Below are positions 46,043 to 57,740 of a stretch of 64,000 bases of DNA, piece by piece; position 1 is the first letter of the stretch; each line of letters opens with the position of its first letter. Position numbers and translations under genes: made by a program. This DNA is from Argentina anserina. Taxonomy: Eukaryota; Streptophyta; Magnoliopsida; Rosales; Rosaceae. The DNA lies in NCBI RefSeq assembly GCF_933775445.1, contig NC_065874.1:18929001-18993000 (forward strand). Direction: 5' to 3'. The notes beneath the pieces are model-generated. The model was not told the origin of the DNA. It did no database searches and saw only the letters and a program-made list of their open reading frames with translations.

Positions 46043-47354
46043 CACACAACAATTACATAAAAAGCAGGGATGAACAGATTCAACGAACTGAAAACAAAAT
46101 AAAATGGCATTAAGAAGATCTCGTTTTCATTAATAAGTAGGTAAAAATATTCGAATGCACAAAGTAGATTTATGAAAAATACAGGACCTACTGGTTAGGC
46201 AGCCGCAATATAGTGATTTTTTCACCTAAAATGATGATTTAAATTATCTCTACCCAAAAGGCTGACTTTCCACGAAAAAGAAAGAAGAGGTCCAAGGGTT
46301 CCTTACCATACGTTTGGCGATTGGTGGAACCCTTAATATCAACCATTCAACCCACATCCCAAAAGAGAAGGAAAATTGATCCAAATTATTTGATAAACAT
46401 TCTTCCTTATCTACCCTCTCAGTGAGTGCTTTCTTATAACATGTTGTCAGACCAGGAAATATTTTTCAATAATGTGCAAGAATATGAAAACCTCCCCAAT
46501 TCAATGGTTGGTCAAAAACACATGGATAGAAAAGGAGTAGCTGCTGCAACTAAATTATTAGCCACACTAGAATCGATTCCTTGCACACAAGTCTCGTTGG
46601 GCATGGAAGATGGAGCATGACTGAATATAGAGATATGAATTCCTTCTTAAATCTAGACAGGCGAACATCATTAAGCCTGTAGAGTACCAGATTTATCTGT
46701 TCCTTTTTAAATCTAGACCACGCTAACCTCATACCTGCCTGTAGAGTACCAGATTTATCTGTCATATATAAACTGAAGTTGCACGAGGAGGGGTTTCCTT
46801 TATGAAACAAAAATCAAGGACAAACACTTTATTTTATGCCATAAAAACGTTTTTAGAGCATAAGTCCTTGGGTTGAGATGAGATAAATAAAATCCATCTG
46901 AAGGAACACAAGTACCGAGCATTTTACATTACTGACACATCTACTTCCATGGAACACAGACCTAGACAGTTGTGTGTACATATTTATGATTGGATAGAAA
47001 ATCCATCCCTACAATCTTCTTATACCAAATGGTGTACCAATACACTACGCCGCATTATCCAGAGAAGAAGAAAACACAAACTCAGATACAATACATCTGA
47101 ACATGTTAAGCACTAAATAGGGTATGCACTTCGTTAGAAAACACCAAGACAAAAACACAAAACCTACAGAAAGAAAGTACAATAACATTTCACCACAAGA
47201 AGTCACAGGGAAACAAAAAGAGAAAATCTATCCAATTACAGAGTTAAACTGCAGAATTCAAAATTCAGTAATGTAGTATCAACAAAGAAACAAATAATTG
47301 CATACCTTACCTTATAAGAAATTGCTTCAACTTTAATCGATCGCCGAATAACTT
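45111..47354. other. Region downstream of the RHF2A-like gene, first copy
   Basis: No gene recognised. Holds a (TAA)n microsatellite at ~46013-46042 and two ~60-bp tandem units at 46641-46700 and 46701-46762, which share AAATCTAGAC and CCTGTAGAGTACCAGATTTA. Part is probably 3' UTR. Confidence 0.5.
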
Positions 47355-49566
47355 CTAATTTGAACTAGAACCTGCAGCACAGGTTGCTTGCATATTTTGC
47401 TCACTCAAAGAATTTTGACCACCATTCTCTGCTATCCGCCTATTTTCTGATTCAGAAACTGAACTATTTACACTATCTGATCCAGAAGCACCATTGAATC
47501 TATTATTTTCTCTTGTTTCCAGATGCTCCATCATGCGTGATACTGTTGCAATGCCATCATCAACCTCCCTTCTAACTTCAGGACCAACGTCAGAAACAGA
47601 ACTATTGCGAGAGAACAATCTCTCCTTCCAACCTCTTGTGCTCTTTGAAATTGACTCTTTGTATCTAACAGAAATAAATTTACACCCATTTAAAAGAATA
47701 AAGAGTAATAATTAAACATTTCAAACAAAAGAACTGAAGTACATGCATACTTCATTGATACTGCATTGAATCGAGCCTTCAGATTTTCTGAGAATGATTG
47801 TAAATCTGATGGCCCAGCTCGATCTTGGCTACTTGGTGATGACTGGCTAGGAGACCTCCTATAAAAAATCACCATTTGAATAATAGTAAGTTAACCATAA
47901 AACATAATAAGTTGTGATTTTATGCACCCATTAATCAATAACAGAAGCACATAGCACCTCGTAGTCAGGGAAGACCCATGTTGATTATTTAGTGGGACAC
48001 TTGATCCAGATGCTGAGGCAGAAACATGACCAGATTGGGAAGGTCTTGAAGTAGTCACTCGAGAAGTTACTTCTCCCGCATTCATAGGGGGCGATGGAGA
48101 AGTTACTGCATTGGAAGGAGCTTGCTCACCCTCTCTCATCTGATCTGGGGAGGAAGAAGCTGTGGCAGGAGGATGAGTAGAGAAGACCAGGAATTGTGGG
48201 CGACCTTGACCTGATGACCTATTTCTCTGGCCCTCCCTTCTGGCAATATGGCGAGCCCGACCCATTGCAGCCGCAGCAGCTAAGTGTTGAATTATACGCT
48301 CTTCAAGTTCAGCATCATTCACGCCCACTGGTAACTGCAACAGAGACAAAAATATGTGATCTTTTGAATATGATCCGGCTCAAATAGGTTCATATTAGAT
48401 CTGAATTGGATGGTACAAAGGTCGTGTACACACATGTTGTAGTTCAAAATCGCCAAGAGTTGGATGATGGAATATTGCAGTACTTCGAGGTGGGTTAGAT
48501 CTAACACTTCTCTCGCGTTCTACACCCTCAAACAGTTCCTGGCTGGAAACGAGAAGAAAATTAAGTAAACTTTTTTCAAGCAATAGTAGCAAGAAATAAC
48601 AGAAATGACCAGGAAAAAATTATAAACCTGGTGGGATCTTTTAAGCTGATGGGCTGCCAGCACATAGGGCACTGAGAGCTTCTCTGACACCTAGAAAATT
48701 GAAACAAATATCAAATTGAGAGTAATATTTTAATATCATTCAATTGAAGCTCTTTAAGTTTTTCATGAATTTTGAGCATAAACTCCAAACTGACAAGAAA
48801 ACATTATCATATTCTACTTCAGTTACTAGAAATAGCACTATAAACACTTTGAGCAATAGGGACATAAACTTTGGAAAAGGAAAGATAATAGAGCACACAA
48901 CTAATCTGTCACTACATTTGTTTAAAACGGGCTATGCGGTTCTAAATCTGGCCTGTCAAAGCAATGTCGAATTGGCCACATTTAATTTGATATTTGAAAT
49001 GATGAAAAGAGCGATTATCTTATGAAAGACATAGAGAGTAGCTGAACAAACTAGAGTGGTCAAAATATGAGTATCATACTAATCGTATATAGCTACATGT
49101 CTGTAGACCTCGGGCAAACAACCTTCCTTCATACGTTGTCATTCTTAATATTCACTAAACTGAGGAAAGCCAAGCATTTTAAGTTAAACTAAGAATCAGC
49201 ACAACTAGCAGGTGTTGCCTTGATTCATACTGGAACTAATATGTGGTAAGAGATCCTAATAAGAAAATGATCAATAAAAATAAACATTTATATAAATACA
49301 ATTACACGTTCACAGAGACGCACATATGATTTTGTATATTAGCCAACAAGAGGAAGACATACAAGGCGTGAAAATGTACAAAACCAAAACTTTAGAATTC
49401 CAAGTCATCAATGCAGCACACATACTAGAGCATAACAATGGCAAGTATGAAGTAATAACATTGCAATCAGTTTCTGCGGTACATTAAGGCAATATATTGA
49501 GTATCCAAATGAGGAAAGCTTTAGAACTCATGATTGGGTGAAGACTGCTGTATGGAATGGTCTTCC

Positions 49567-49600
<34 letters not shown>

Positions 49601-50834
49601 CAGGGGATCTCTCAATGTTCAGTAATGATACACCAGCTGATTTGTGGATTGGAAGAGACCTATCTAGTGCACAAAATTTAGGAGCAATTCCCAAGATACA
49701 AATTGACCTAAAAGGGGCCCTATCTGAAGCCTTCAACAACCAGAATTGACAATCAGGACTTTCCACAATTGATAATACATAGAATATATGCTAAAAGTTA
49801 GATCAATATTTTCAGGTGCCTAGATGGGTGGCAGTGAGTGGTTATCCCAACAATAACATGGCAATTTGTGGTTTCACCAAAATCAAACTTAGTTTTTTCT
49901 TTTTTCCTTTACTTTGAATAAATCAGATTGACCTAAATGCTTTTATCTAGGAGCACCACATTTTCTTTGAAATATAAAGAGTAAGGTTAGCCCCTATTAG
50001 CTTAGACTATTAAGGTAATTTAGCTTGAGCATAATCTAGCACATAGTTTTTGGTCATTTCATAGATACAAGAAATCTTTCTCACTTTCGTCTCAGATCAA
50101 GGAGATCTTACTATATACCGACCGAAAAATACAAAGCCAAATTTACTATTAGAAACGAATATAACAAAATACCATTCAAGAATGCACTGTAGATGAAATT
50201 CATGCTTGCACCCAGTCAACTGCAGGTGAGAAACACTATTGGTTAAAATGGATACCAAACCAATAACTTGAAAACCCAAAAAAAAAAAAAAAACAAAGCC
50301 TTTCCACATATCTACATACCGTGGAAGGATCACTATCACAGAAAGCCTCAAGGCATATACTGCAAGCATCATCACAAGCTTCCTGGATTCCACCCTCCAC
50401 AAAAGCCGCTGCGGAGGTCAAGTTGGCCTCAGACTTGCCGCTCTCTTCCATGCCAGGAGGAACCTATAACGCATTCATCTAGGATTACTAGCATGTACAA
50501 AAATTAACAAATTCCCCAAACTTTACATATTATAAGTCACCAAGAAAAACATTTCGAAATTCTACAAGTCAAATTAACAACAAGAAACAACGTAATCATC
50601 AACGATAAGAACATGAAAGACTGAACTCAACAATAGTGTATCAAACAAACGAAACCGCCAAAAAAATCGAACATAAACTGAAACAACTCAGAAACAGAGT
50701 GAGACAAAACTAAGCGAAATCCAACAGAACTAGTTCCGGCAAATAGGAAACCATAGTACATAGGAAAGCATCGGGTGAGGAATTAAAGAGTAGAATCGCG
50801 AAGACTTAGAGAGGTGAGAAGGTACTACCTCCAT
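47355..50834 (-). CDS. RHF2A: RING-H2 E3 ubiquitin ligase, RHF2A-type (eight exons, 387 aa)
   Basis: Exons on the minus strand: 50834-50829, 50463-50320, 50219-50173, 48690-48628, 48542-48434, 48334-47958, 47858-47751 and 47664-47355. They total 1164 nt with the stop, and all phases agree. Exon 1 carries only Met-Glu; a start at the internal Met (GMEESGKSEA) is the alternative. The RING-H2 finger (~35-80) reads CSICLEAF, then GCKHEFHLQCILEW, then CQRSSQCPMC, giving C-x2-C-x14-C-x1-H-x2-H-x2-C-x10-C-x2-C. Later come SLKDPTSQELFEGVERERS, FHHPTLGDFELQHLPVG and a Ser-rich tail with RGWKERLFSRNSSVSDVG. Length is close to Arabidopsis RHF2A, a ligase acting with RHF1A in gametophyte cell-cycle control through a CDK inhibitor. 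The role here is by homology. Intron 3 is ~1.5 kb and holds a long A-run. Confidence 0.92.
49575..49601. repeat. Poly(A) run in RHF2A intron 3
   Basis: About 26 consecutive A; possibly a retroelement tail, but no element body or target duplication was recognised upstream. Confidence 0.85.
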
Positions 50835-50885
50835 GAAGACAAAGTCGATCTCAGATTGGTTGATTTGCAGAGATAGGGGAAAACC

Positions 50886-50886
<1 letters not shown>

Positions 50887-50922
<36 letters not shown>
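50887..50922. repeat. (GA)n microsatellite upstream of RHF2A
   Basis: About 17 GA units, ~55 bp upstream of the start codon, therefore a (CT)n tract in the sense strand of the 5' UTR. Confidence 0.9.
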
Positions 50923-50925
<3 letters not shown>

Positions 50926-50929
50926 TGAC

Positions 50930-53106
50930 TTTTAGACGGAGGCAGGCAGGCGCGGATTAGAGAGCTCTCTTTCGGTGTGGAAGGGAAGAAGGGTCGCGTT
51001 TAAGGGTCTGCGTTGACACGTGGACTTTGCGCACCGAGTTCCTTTCATTCTTTGACGATTCATTTTACCCCCACGGTTTCACCTGTCCCTCTCTGTTTTT
51101 TTTTTACTGATCGTGGAAGTGTGGAACCATAATTTGTCGTGTTTTACGAATTGGAATAGGTCTTGTGCTTGGATTCCAAACCAAACATGATGGAGTGCAG
51201 TTTGGGGCAACAAGAGCAATATTGTCCCATCTTGTTGAATTTGAGTTTGAGTTTGGCCACCTGTGCCCTCTAGGTCCATAATCCTCTTCCCATATTTTCA
51301 GTTTCTAGAATGGGGCTGCTGCAAGTCTCTTGAGATATATAGACTAATCAAGCTACGCTACTCTAACAATAAATAACAGAGTTGGGCGTAAGAAATTAAA
51401 CAAAGCGGAAGAAGTCAAAATAAGAAAATTATCCAAGTCTAGTGCAAATGTGAAATGTGCAATGAATTGGTTTAGGATCATTTCTGGCATAATTCAAAGG
51501 CCAATGATTGTTGTCAAGGTTCTAAAACCCTGGCATGATTCTCCATTACCAATTTAACATCGAGTTTAAGGTGAGCATGTTTGCTGTTTTTCGTGCCTCC
51601 ATCAAGAATATCAATCACACACTTGCGGTTGGTTTGGAAATAGACCTAGGAAAATTCTTGCTTCCCTTTTTCTTTTTACTCAAGTCCGATAAAGTAGTTT
51701 ATGATAACATTTTTGGTGTCACGAATAACACTTCAGATATTAATCGATATCGAAATCTTGTTTTTTGTTTGAGATGACTTCAAAAGGCTACAAGTGCATA
51801 ACCAAATTCAACTAAAACATATAGCTAATAGTTGGACGAGACAAACAAACATATAGAAGAACACTGAAAACAAACGAGTTGAAGCATACAGTAAGGTAAC
51901 TAAGGAGGTTAAGGGCTCATCAACACACACAATTCATTGCACAACCCCAATTTCGATAGCTTTACTACTGCATTGGCAGTATAATTTAGCTCCACCGGAG
52001 ATCATTTCCAAAAGATCAGCATTGCTATAAATTTAGGGATGAAATGAATCTCAGCAAAAAGATGTACTGTACAGTGTACCGTAACTCCTGTTAATCATCC
52101 TCCAGAACAATGTTAGCGAAGCTTCATTATATAATAGATCTAACATTTTTAGTTTTGGGAGCAACAGACTATGACATGATCACATCGGGTTGGAACTCTT
52201 ATCTCAGTCACCCGTGTTTTCACTTTGTATATGTGTTCATAATCGCAATACAAACACTCACACCAATTATTATTTGAAAGAGAAAATTCAAGACAATGAA
52301 AACCAAATGCCCTAACTCTTGATAGTTGACGGGTTTAATATTCAAACTTTCTCATTTATCGTATAGTACTAGCTTCATATTCGTGCGATGCACGTGTTTT
52401 GATCGTATATGTTTTCATAATTTTATTTGAAATGTATTCTTAAAAGACAATCATTTTATGTAATTTTGTTTACTACAAATGATAGTTTTGGCAAAACATA
52501 TTGGTGAAATATGTGTAATTTTACAATATTGTTCTTCTATCTATATATAAGGATAAAATTATAGAGGGGTAAATTTGACAATTCATCATTTGATGAAGTT
52601 TTAAGTGCTTGTTTTATAGTAGTAGAAATAAATGAAACATTCTATACGTTGATCTAATATTGTTCATGAAAAAAGTTCAAAACCTTAAACTCAACTTTTC
52701 TGATTTAGTATTCACTAGTTGAATTTTTGGAAAATTACTTAACGGTACTAGACCACATTTAGATTAACTAAAAACTCATTTTTCATATTTCTTATACAAA
52801 TTAGGACATAAGCTCAATCTCAAAGAATAATTAAAACAAATATGATTAATTAATTAATACAAAAATATCCAAAATACCCTTATTTTCGTGAAAATTATCA
52901 AATGCTACTTCTAGATATAACAAATTTTTCTCTCCTTATTTTTTTTATTTTTTTTCCGGCAAATTTAAGTTTTCCGGTCAAACCACCAGTAATTTGGAGG
53001 TGTGTCAATATATAAAGTTGTTCCTTATGTCATAGCCTTTCATTTAAGTACCATATTGCATATGTTTTGAGAAATTTTGAAATTTCGAATTTTGCTCACC
53101 AAGAAT
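50930..53106. other. RHF2A promoter side and intergenic, no gene seen
   Basis: The first ~300 bp are presumably promoter. The remainder is AT-rich with no recognised frame. Confidence 0.4.
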
Positions 53107-53318
53107 CACAGTAACAGTTAGTTTCTCAGTCGACAGTAGTAGCTAGATTTATAGTCGACGGTAGCAGCTAGATTTATACTCGATAGTAGCAAGTATCTTC
53201 CAAACCAACAGTAGCATGTGTCTTCCAAGTCGACAGTAGCAGCTAGTTTTTAACTCGACAGTAGCAGTTAGTTTTTATAATCGACAGTATCAGATAAGCT
53301 TTCCATTGATAGTAGCAA
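53107..53318. repeat. Short tandem array of CGACAGTAGCAGCTAG units
   Basis: About eight imperfect ~25-28 bp units, each with (C/T)GACAGTAGCAG followed by a TTAGTTTTTA- or TCTTCCAA-like spacer. Decay varies from unit to unit. Confidence 0.75.
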
Positions 53319-53688
53319 ACACTATGCGTCAAAAAGAGGTAAAAAAGTAAAATATTTATGACATGTGGTAACTTGCTATCATTTGGTTCTTATTTGTAAA
53401 ATTTGGTTCTTATTTGTTTTATCAAATTAAGTAATGAGTTATTTGTAAACTAAATTGTTATCTGGTACTTTTAAGTAGTTTGTTATTTTATTTAAATTTG
53501 CAGTTGTGATATTTTATAGACGAACATCACGCAAGATATTATCTTCTCTTACATAAAATGAAAGATAAAAACAAAAACGTGTAGAGATTAATTTGAAAAA
53601 ACTTAATTTGATGGAAAATATCGACATAACTAATTTAAAGATATTAGAAGAAAAAATAAATTTTACGCTTTGTGCATATACAAATAAT

Positions 53689-53757
53689 TTTTTGTCCCCA
53701 CTCATATAATTTCCTTAATCCATTTTTTATCCCCACTCATATAATTTCCTTAATCCA
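53689..53757. repeat. 34-bp direct tandem repeat
   Basis: Two copies of CCCCACTCATATAATTTCCT followed by TAATCCA, each preceded by a T-run. Confidence 0.85.
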
Positions 53758-53950
53758 CCATTGATGAAAATAATTCGATCAAAAAATAATAATGTAAAAC
53801 AAAAAGGTTCGCAAATCCATACAAGAAAACAGTGATACCAATTTTACATTACATTTTTCTCAGTAGCCGGACGGACGTGGTCATTACCTCAAGAAAACGA
53901 CATGTCGGATCATGGGTATGTACGTAAAGCCAAACGGAGGAAAAACGACA

Positions 53951-54436
53951 TCACGTTTCTTTGTTAGACGCGGACGTAGAGCTTCTCCAAAAACCGGCCC
54001 CGTAAAAGCGGTCCCACATCTCCTTCTCGAAGGCGGCGTCCTCCGAATCGTCGTCGTCATCGTCGTCATCGTCGTCCTTCTTCTTCAACTCACCACCATC
54101 ATCATCGTCATCATCTTCCCCACCGCTGTCCGTCTTCTCCAACACGCCGCCGTCTCCACCGATCCACGCGGGCCGGGGCAGCAGGTCCTTCTTGCAGCGG
54201 CGGCGTCGCTTGTTCTTCTTGTTGTGGCTCTTCTTGGTCATGGCCCAGGCCTTCTTACAAATCCCACGAGGGACCTTGTAGACGGCCAAGATGAGCAGGT
54301 TCATCATGCTGCAGGGGCAGCAGCAGCACACCGCCGCGCACCCTGCCGCCACCCCTCCGGCCACCTCCCCCACGCGCCGCTTCTGTCGCGGCGTCGTGGA
54401 GGCGTTCGGCGAATCCAGCAGAGCTTTCCCCGTCAT
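53951..54436 (-). CDS. Small conserved plant protein of unknown function (161 aa)
   Basis: One exon. The start is set at MTGKALLDS (54436), because the 21 codons upstream (SLSLSLSS-type) come from a GA/CT repeat. Residues ~17-50 contain RQKRRVGEVAGGVAAGCAAV, then CCCCPCSMMNLLILAVYKVP, a cysteine-rich hydrophobic stretch that could be palmitoylated or insert in a membrane. A very basic segment follows (KKSHNKKNKRRRRCKK), then DLLPRP, two aspartate runs, and a conserved-looking end FEKEMWDRFYGAGFWRSSTS. I recall similar Arabidopsis proteins of unknown function with the same N-terminal CCCCPC block and C-terminal EKEMWxRFYGxGFWRSPS block, so it is likely a real gene. Asp runs come from GAC/GAT triplet repeats. 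No function is assigned. Confidence 0.8.
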   Translation of the reverse strand: MTGKALLDSPNASTTPRQKRRVGEVAGGVAAGCAAVCCCCPCSMMNLLILAVYKVPRGICKKAWAMTKKSHNKKNKRRRRCKKDLLPRPAWIGGDGGVLEKTDSGGEDDDDDDGGELKKKDDDDDDDDDDSEDAAFEKEMWDRFYGAGFWRSSTSASNKET

Positions 54437-54736
54437 CAATGGGTACGTACGTTGGGTCGGAAAAAATAAAACAGATGAGAGAGAGAGAGAGAGAGACAAA
54501 GAGAGGAGATCACAGAGAATTTAGGGCTCGGATCATTGTGGGGATTTGAAATGAATAGGGTGAAGAAGAGGAAGAGTGGGGGGGAGGAGGATGGAGAGGA
54601 TTGGATGTGATTGGATTCATCATTCGTCCTGTTTCATAGGGGAAGAGACTGTAGAGACTTTCCCAGGAAGAAACCTTGTCGGTGATCGAACCCAACCCTA
54701 AGACCAAGCCCCAACTAAACCAACGGGTTATTTTTG

Positions 54737-54769
<33 letters not shown>

Positions 54770-54780
54770 AAGGGTGTACA
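54437..54780 (-). promoter_or_regulatory. 5' UTR and promoter side of the small unknown gene
   Basis: Contains GA/CT tracts at 54478-54496 and 54738-54767, which would be CT-rich leader sequence in the gene's sense. No TATA box was fixed. Confidence 0.4.
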
Positions 54781-55464
54781 GAAGCGAAACCGACGGGGAT
54801 GACAGTTGATGAAAGAACGAATCTAATGGGAGCTCTCTATCTCTGTCGATATTTCTTCCTGAGATTATCGGAAGGATTCAAAATTCCTAGAAAGTTTACT
54901 ATGTCTGTATATATAGAGAATGGATCGATAGAGATATATACTGGTATATATGGTCTTGCTGGCAGCTGGAAGAGTCAGAGAAGCTGAGGGAGGGAGAGGG
55001 AGAAGACGAAACCGAAGAGGAGTTGACTACGTGTTAGACAATAGAATTCCTACGTACACGAGGACACACATGTAGATGTATATGTATATATAATTTTTTT
55101 TTAAATTATTAACGGAGAACTCATGCCGGAAGGGTTTACACGTTTGGGTTGTCTTTAGTACTAATACAGACAAATATTTGATACTACGAGGGATAAAAGA
55201 GCAAATCACCGTAACACCATTTACGAATGGCATAGTGAAGATTAGCCCTTATTTTGTACCAGTGACACCAAACGGTCCAAACATGGTTTTAAGCAGACAA
55301 GACTCATTTAGCAGTCTTATTAATTCCGAATGTTTGCTTGTCAATTAGGGTTTAACTTCTTGAAGGTTAGGGGAGTACAAACTTGGAACAGATTGATGTC
55401 AAAATGCAGCCGAACCGTAATGCCATGTACAATTTTAACATTGATCCGTCTTCATAATCCAATG
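54781..55464. other. Intergenic, no gene seen
   Basis: Short frames only. Contains a TATATATA stretch near 55078. Confidence 0.4.
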
Positions 55465-55524
55465 TCTTTAGAATGGGTTAGGGTTTTAGGAGGGTCTTTA
55501 GAATGGGTTAGGGTTTTAGGAGGG
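55465..55524. repeat. 30-bp tandem repeat containing telobox-like TTAGGGTTTTAGG
   Basis: Two exact 30-bp units (55465-55494 and 55495-55524), each with GGGTTAGGGTTTTAGGAGGG. Confidence 0.9.
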
Positions 55525-55629
55525 CAAGCAGTGCTCCTGCATTGGATCCAGGGCCCAATTTTTTTTTCTTGTTTGCTCATTTGTCGGTTAATCTCCTAAA
55601 TTTTTAATCTTCTCTTTTCATTATGAAGA

Positions 55630-55800
55630 ATAGGGCGGTTAACGGTTCTAAAATGGTAAAAAAAACTTAAAACCGTAAACCGAACCGTGATACTTAAACA
55701 GTTCGGTTCTTGCATTTCTGAGAGTAGGAACCGTTAGGAACCGAACCGTTTGGAACCGTTACGGTTCCGGTTCCTAAACGGTTCCATTTGGTTCCTGACT
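55630..55800. mobile_element. Probable MITE fragment rich in GGAACCG motifs
   Basis: Dense AACCGTTAGGAACCG and CGGTTCC motifs in both orientations, similar in style to the subterminal zones of hAT-like MITEs. Ends and target duplication were not resolved. Confidence 0.4.
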
Positions 55801-56936
55801 TCATGTGGCTAAAACTTTGTATAAACAACAATAGTTCTTGATGATTATGGCAATATGTACATGTATTAATATAGAACACCTATAACAAACAAAATAAACT
55901 AACATACAACTGATACAAAATGCTTGATCAAATAGTGAAAGTGTCAAACTGAAGCAATCTTCCATACAAATTACAAACCAAAGCAAATAGCAAAATTAAC
56001 AAACTGTCCAAAGCAACAAATAACATGAGAATAAACTTGTAAATGAGTCTCCAGTCCACTCTCCAGCTTCCATGAATGCAACCAATCACTCATTCACTGC
56101 ATAGCAAGTTACTGAAATTAGCATTATGTTTACATATAATGCAATGAAACCAGAAGATGATGCTAAAGCTCAAGACATATGAGGAAAACCAGAAGGACAC
56201 GACGAGGTACTAATCTTGGGCCAACACCGGGAGAAAACTGATATCAACAAACATGGATCTAGGTCGTCATCATGAACTTTGCTTATCAATCTGCCTTTTC
56301 TGGTGTAAAACAAATCCATCCACCACTGCAGAGAAGGTCGCAGGGACGAAGGGAACCATCTTGGGACGGTTGCGCCACCAAAGGCCGTCAGAAACGAAAC
56401 TAGGTTGAAGTCGGGTCGCAGTAGTCACTTTCGAGTTTCGATGCATGCAGACCGCCACGAAATGGCGCAAGCCACCACCGGAGGACACGATGTGCGGAGG
56501 AGGCAAACAATTTCCGACTGGTGCCAGCACTTGGGACCACCGGAGTTTGCTGGAAAAGTCGGGTCGGGTCAGTCGGGTTTCTTTGATTCTAAAGGAGGCG
56601 CGAGAGAGAGAAAGAGGAGAGGAAAAACTGGGGTTGCGCAAAATGAAACTCTAAAGGAGGAAAAATTCTATTAATACTTCAAATTTTCGGAATCCGAACT
56701 TCCATTGGTCATAGCTTCTTCATACGATCTCCAAATAACGTGTGCCACATGTCTACGAACTCGTATCAACGAGCTCCACGACTTTCATAAATGAAGTTTT
56801 CTAAGATTCCAAACAAATAAAAAGTCAACTCTTGATATTCCAGTAACATTCCCGAGTAATTAATCACTCGAACACTTTCGTTTTCTCACTCGAACTATAA
56901 TTATTTATCAGCGACGAAATCAAGGGTTTACCAGCG
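55801..56936. other. Intergenic or LINE-associated sequence, no intact gene
   Basis: 56270-56640 is GC-richer. Its minus-strand frames (e.g. VPFVPATFSAVVDGFVLHQK) have no domain I recognise; it may be transposon sequence. Confidence 0.35.
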
Positions 56937-57740
56937 GTGTTGATGACTGATGCAACGGCGCAACTGGTCAGAGAAACGATAGGCAGGGTACTGCATGTTG
57001 ACCCGGGCTCGGTGGCTAGAGGAAGCCCTAAGGTGCGGCTGGTCTTACCGTTGCATGATCCCATCAAGCTTGAACGTCGCCTTAGGGTTTCTCCCTCCGA
57101 TGTGATTATGGTGCAATACAAGTATGAAAGGCTTCTTGGTCAATGCAAACTTTACTCCATGATCAATCATGGTGGCTTACCTGCCCCATTGAAGCAGCCG
57201 AGGCTGAAGAAGCTCCACTGCATGGCAAGGCTGAACTAGTTCCGTCGGCCCCTCTGTCGATGGTCTTCTGAGGTAACACAAACCCTGGCCTCATTGTTCC
57301 TCCTAGTTCTACTCTGTCTACTTTGGTTCAGATGGAACGTCACCAAATTCAAGTCCGAGAGATTCCATCTTGTCCTTTTCCGGCCAAGGCTGCAAGTGTT
57401 AGATGTGAGAGGAACGATGAAGCCCAAGCATCGGGTAAGAGAACAAAGCACTGTTTGGAAATTGTCCCTCTTGCATTGGGGCCAGAGGATTTAGGTTTTG
57501 TGGTAGGATCTGATGGTTCAATTGGCATTGCTTGGAAATCTCCGAAGAAATGTGGCCACCATCGTGGTAGCACTAACAAGGCCAAGAAGCAATACAAGGT
57601 TGTTAAGGATCTAAACTTTGATTCATAAGATTCTACGTCAGGAACTGCTAATCAGGTGGAAGCTATTGAACTGGAGGAGGATGATCTTGTAGGAGTGAAG
57701 GTTCCTGTTCCAACCACAGAAATGGTGGAGGTGTTAATGG
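56937..57740 (+). pseudogene. LINE ORF1 (Gag-like) fragment
   Basis: 56937-57239 reads RETIGRVLHVDPGSVARGSP, then VRLVLPLHDPIKLERRLRVS and YERLLGQCKLYSMINHGG. This matches the layout of plant LINE ORF1 proteins, where an RNA-binding domain leads to a YERLPxFCxxCGxxGH zinc knuckle. The second cysteine is Tyr here and the knuckle is broken. After a stop and frame change, 57323-57628 continues with GHHRGSTNKAKK, like the basic linker near the C-terminus. No endonuclease or RT follows before the duplication junction at 57825. Confidence 0.6.

Noticed and set aside
53912..54469. 185-aa open frame on the + strand
   Set aside because: Antisense of the small conserved gene; its VVVIVVIVV run is the reverse of the Asp-codon repeat, while the minus strand shows conserved blocks.
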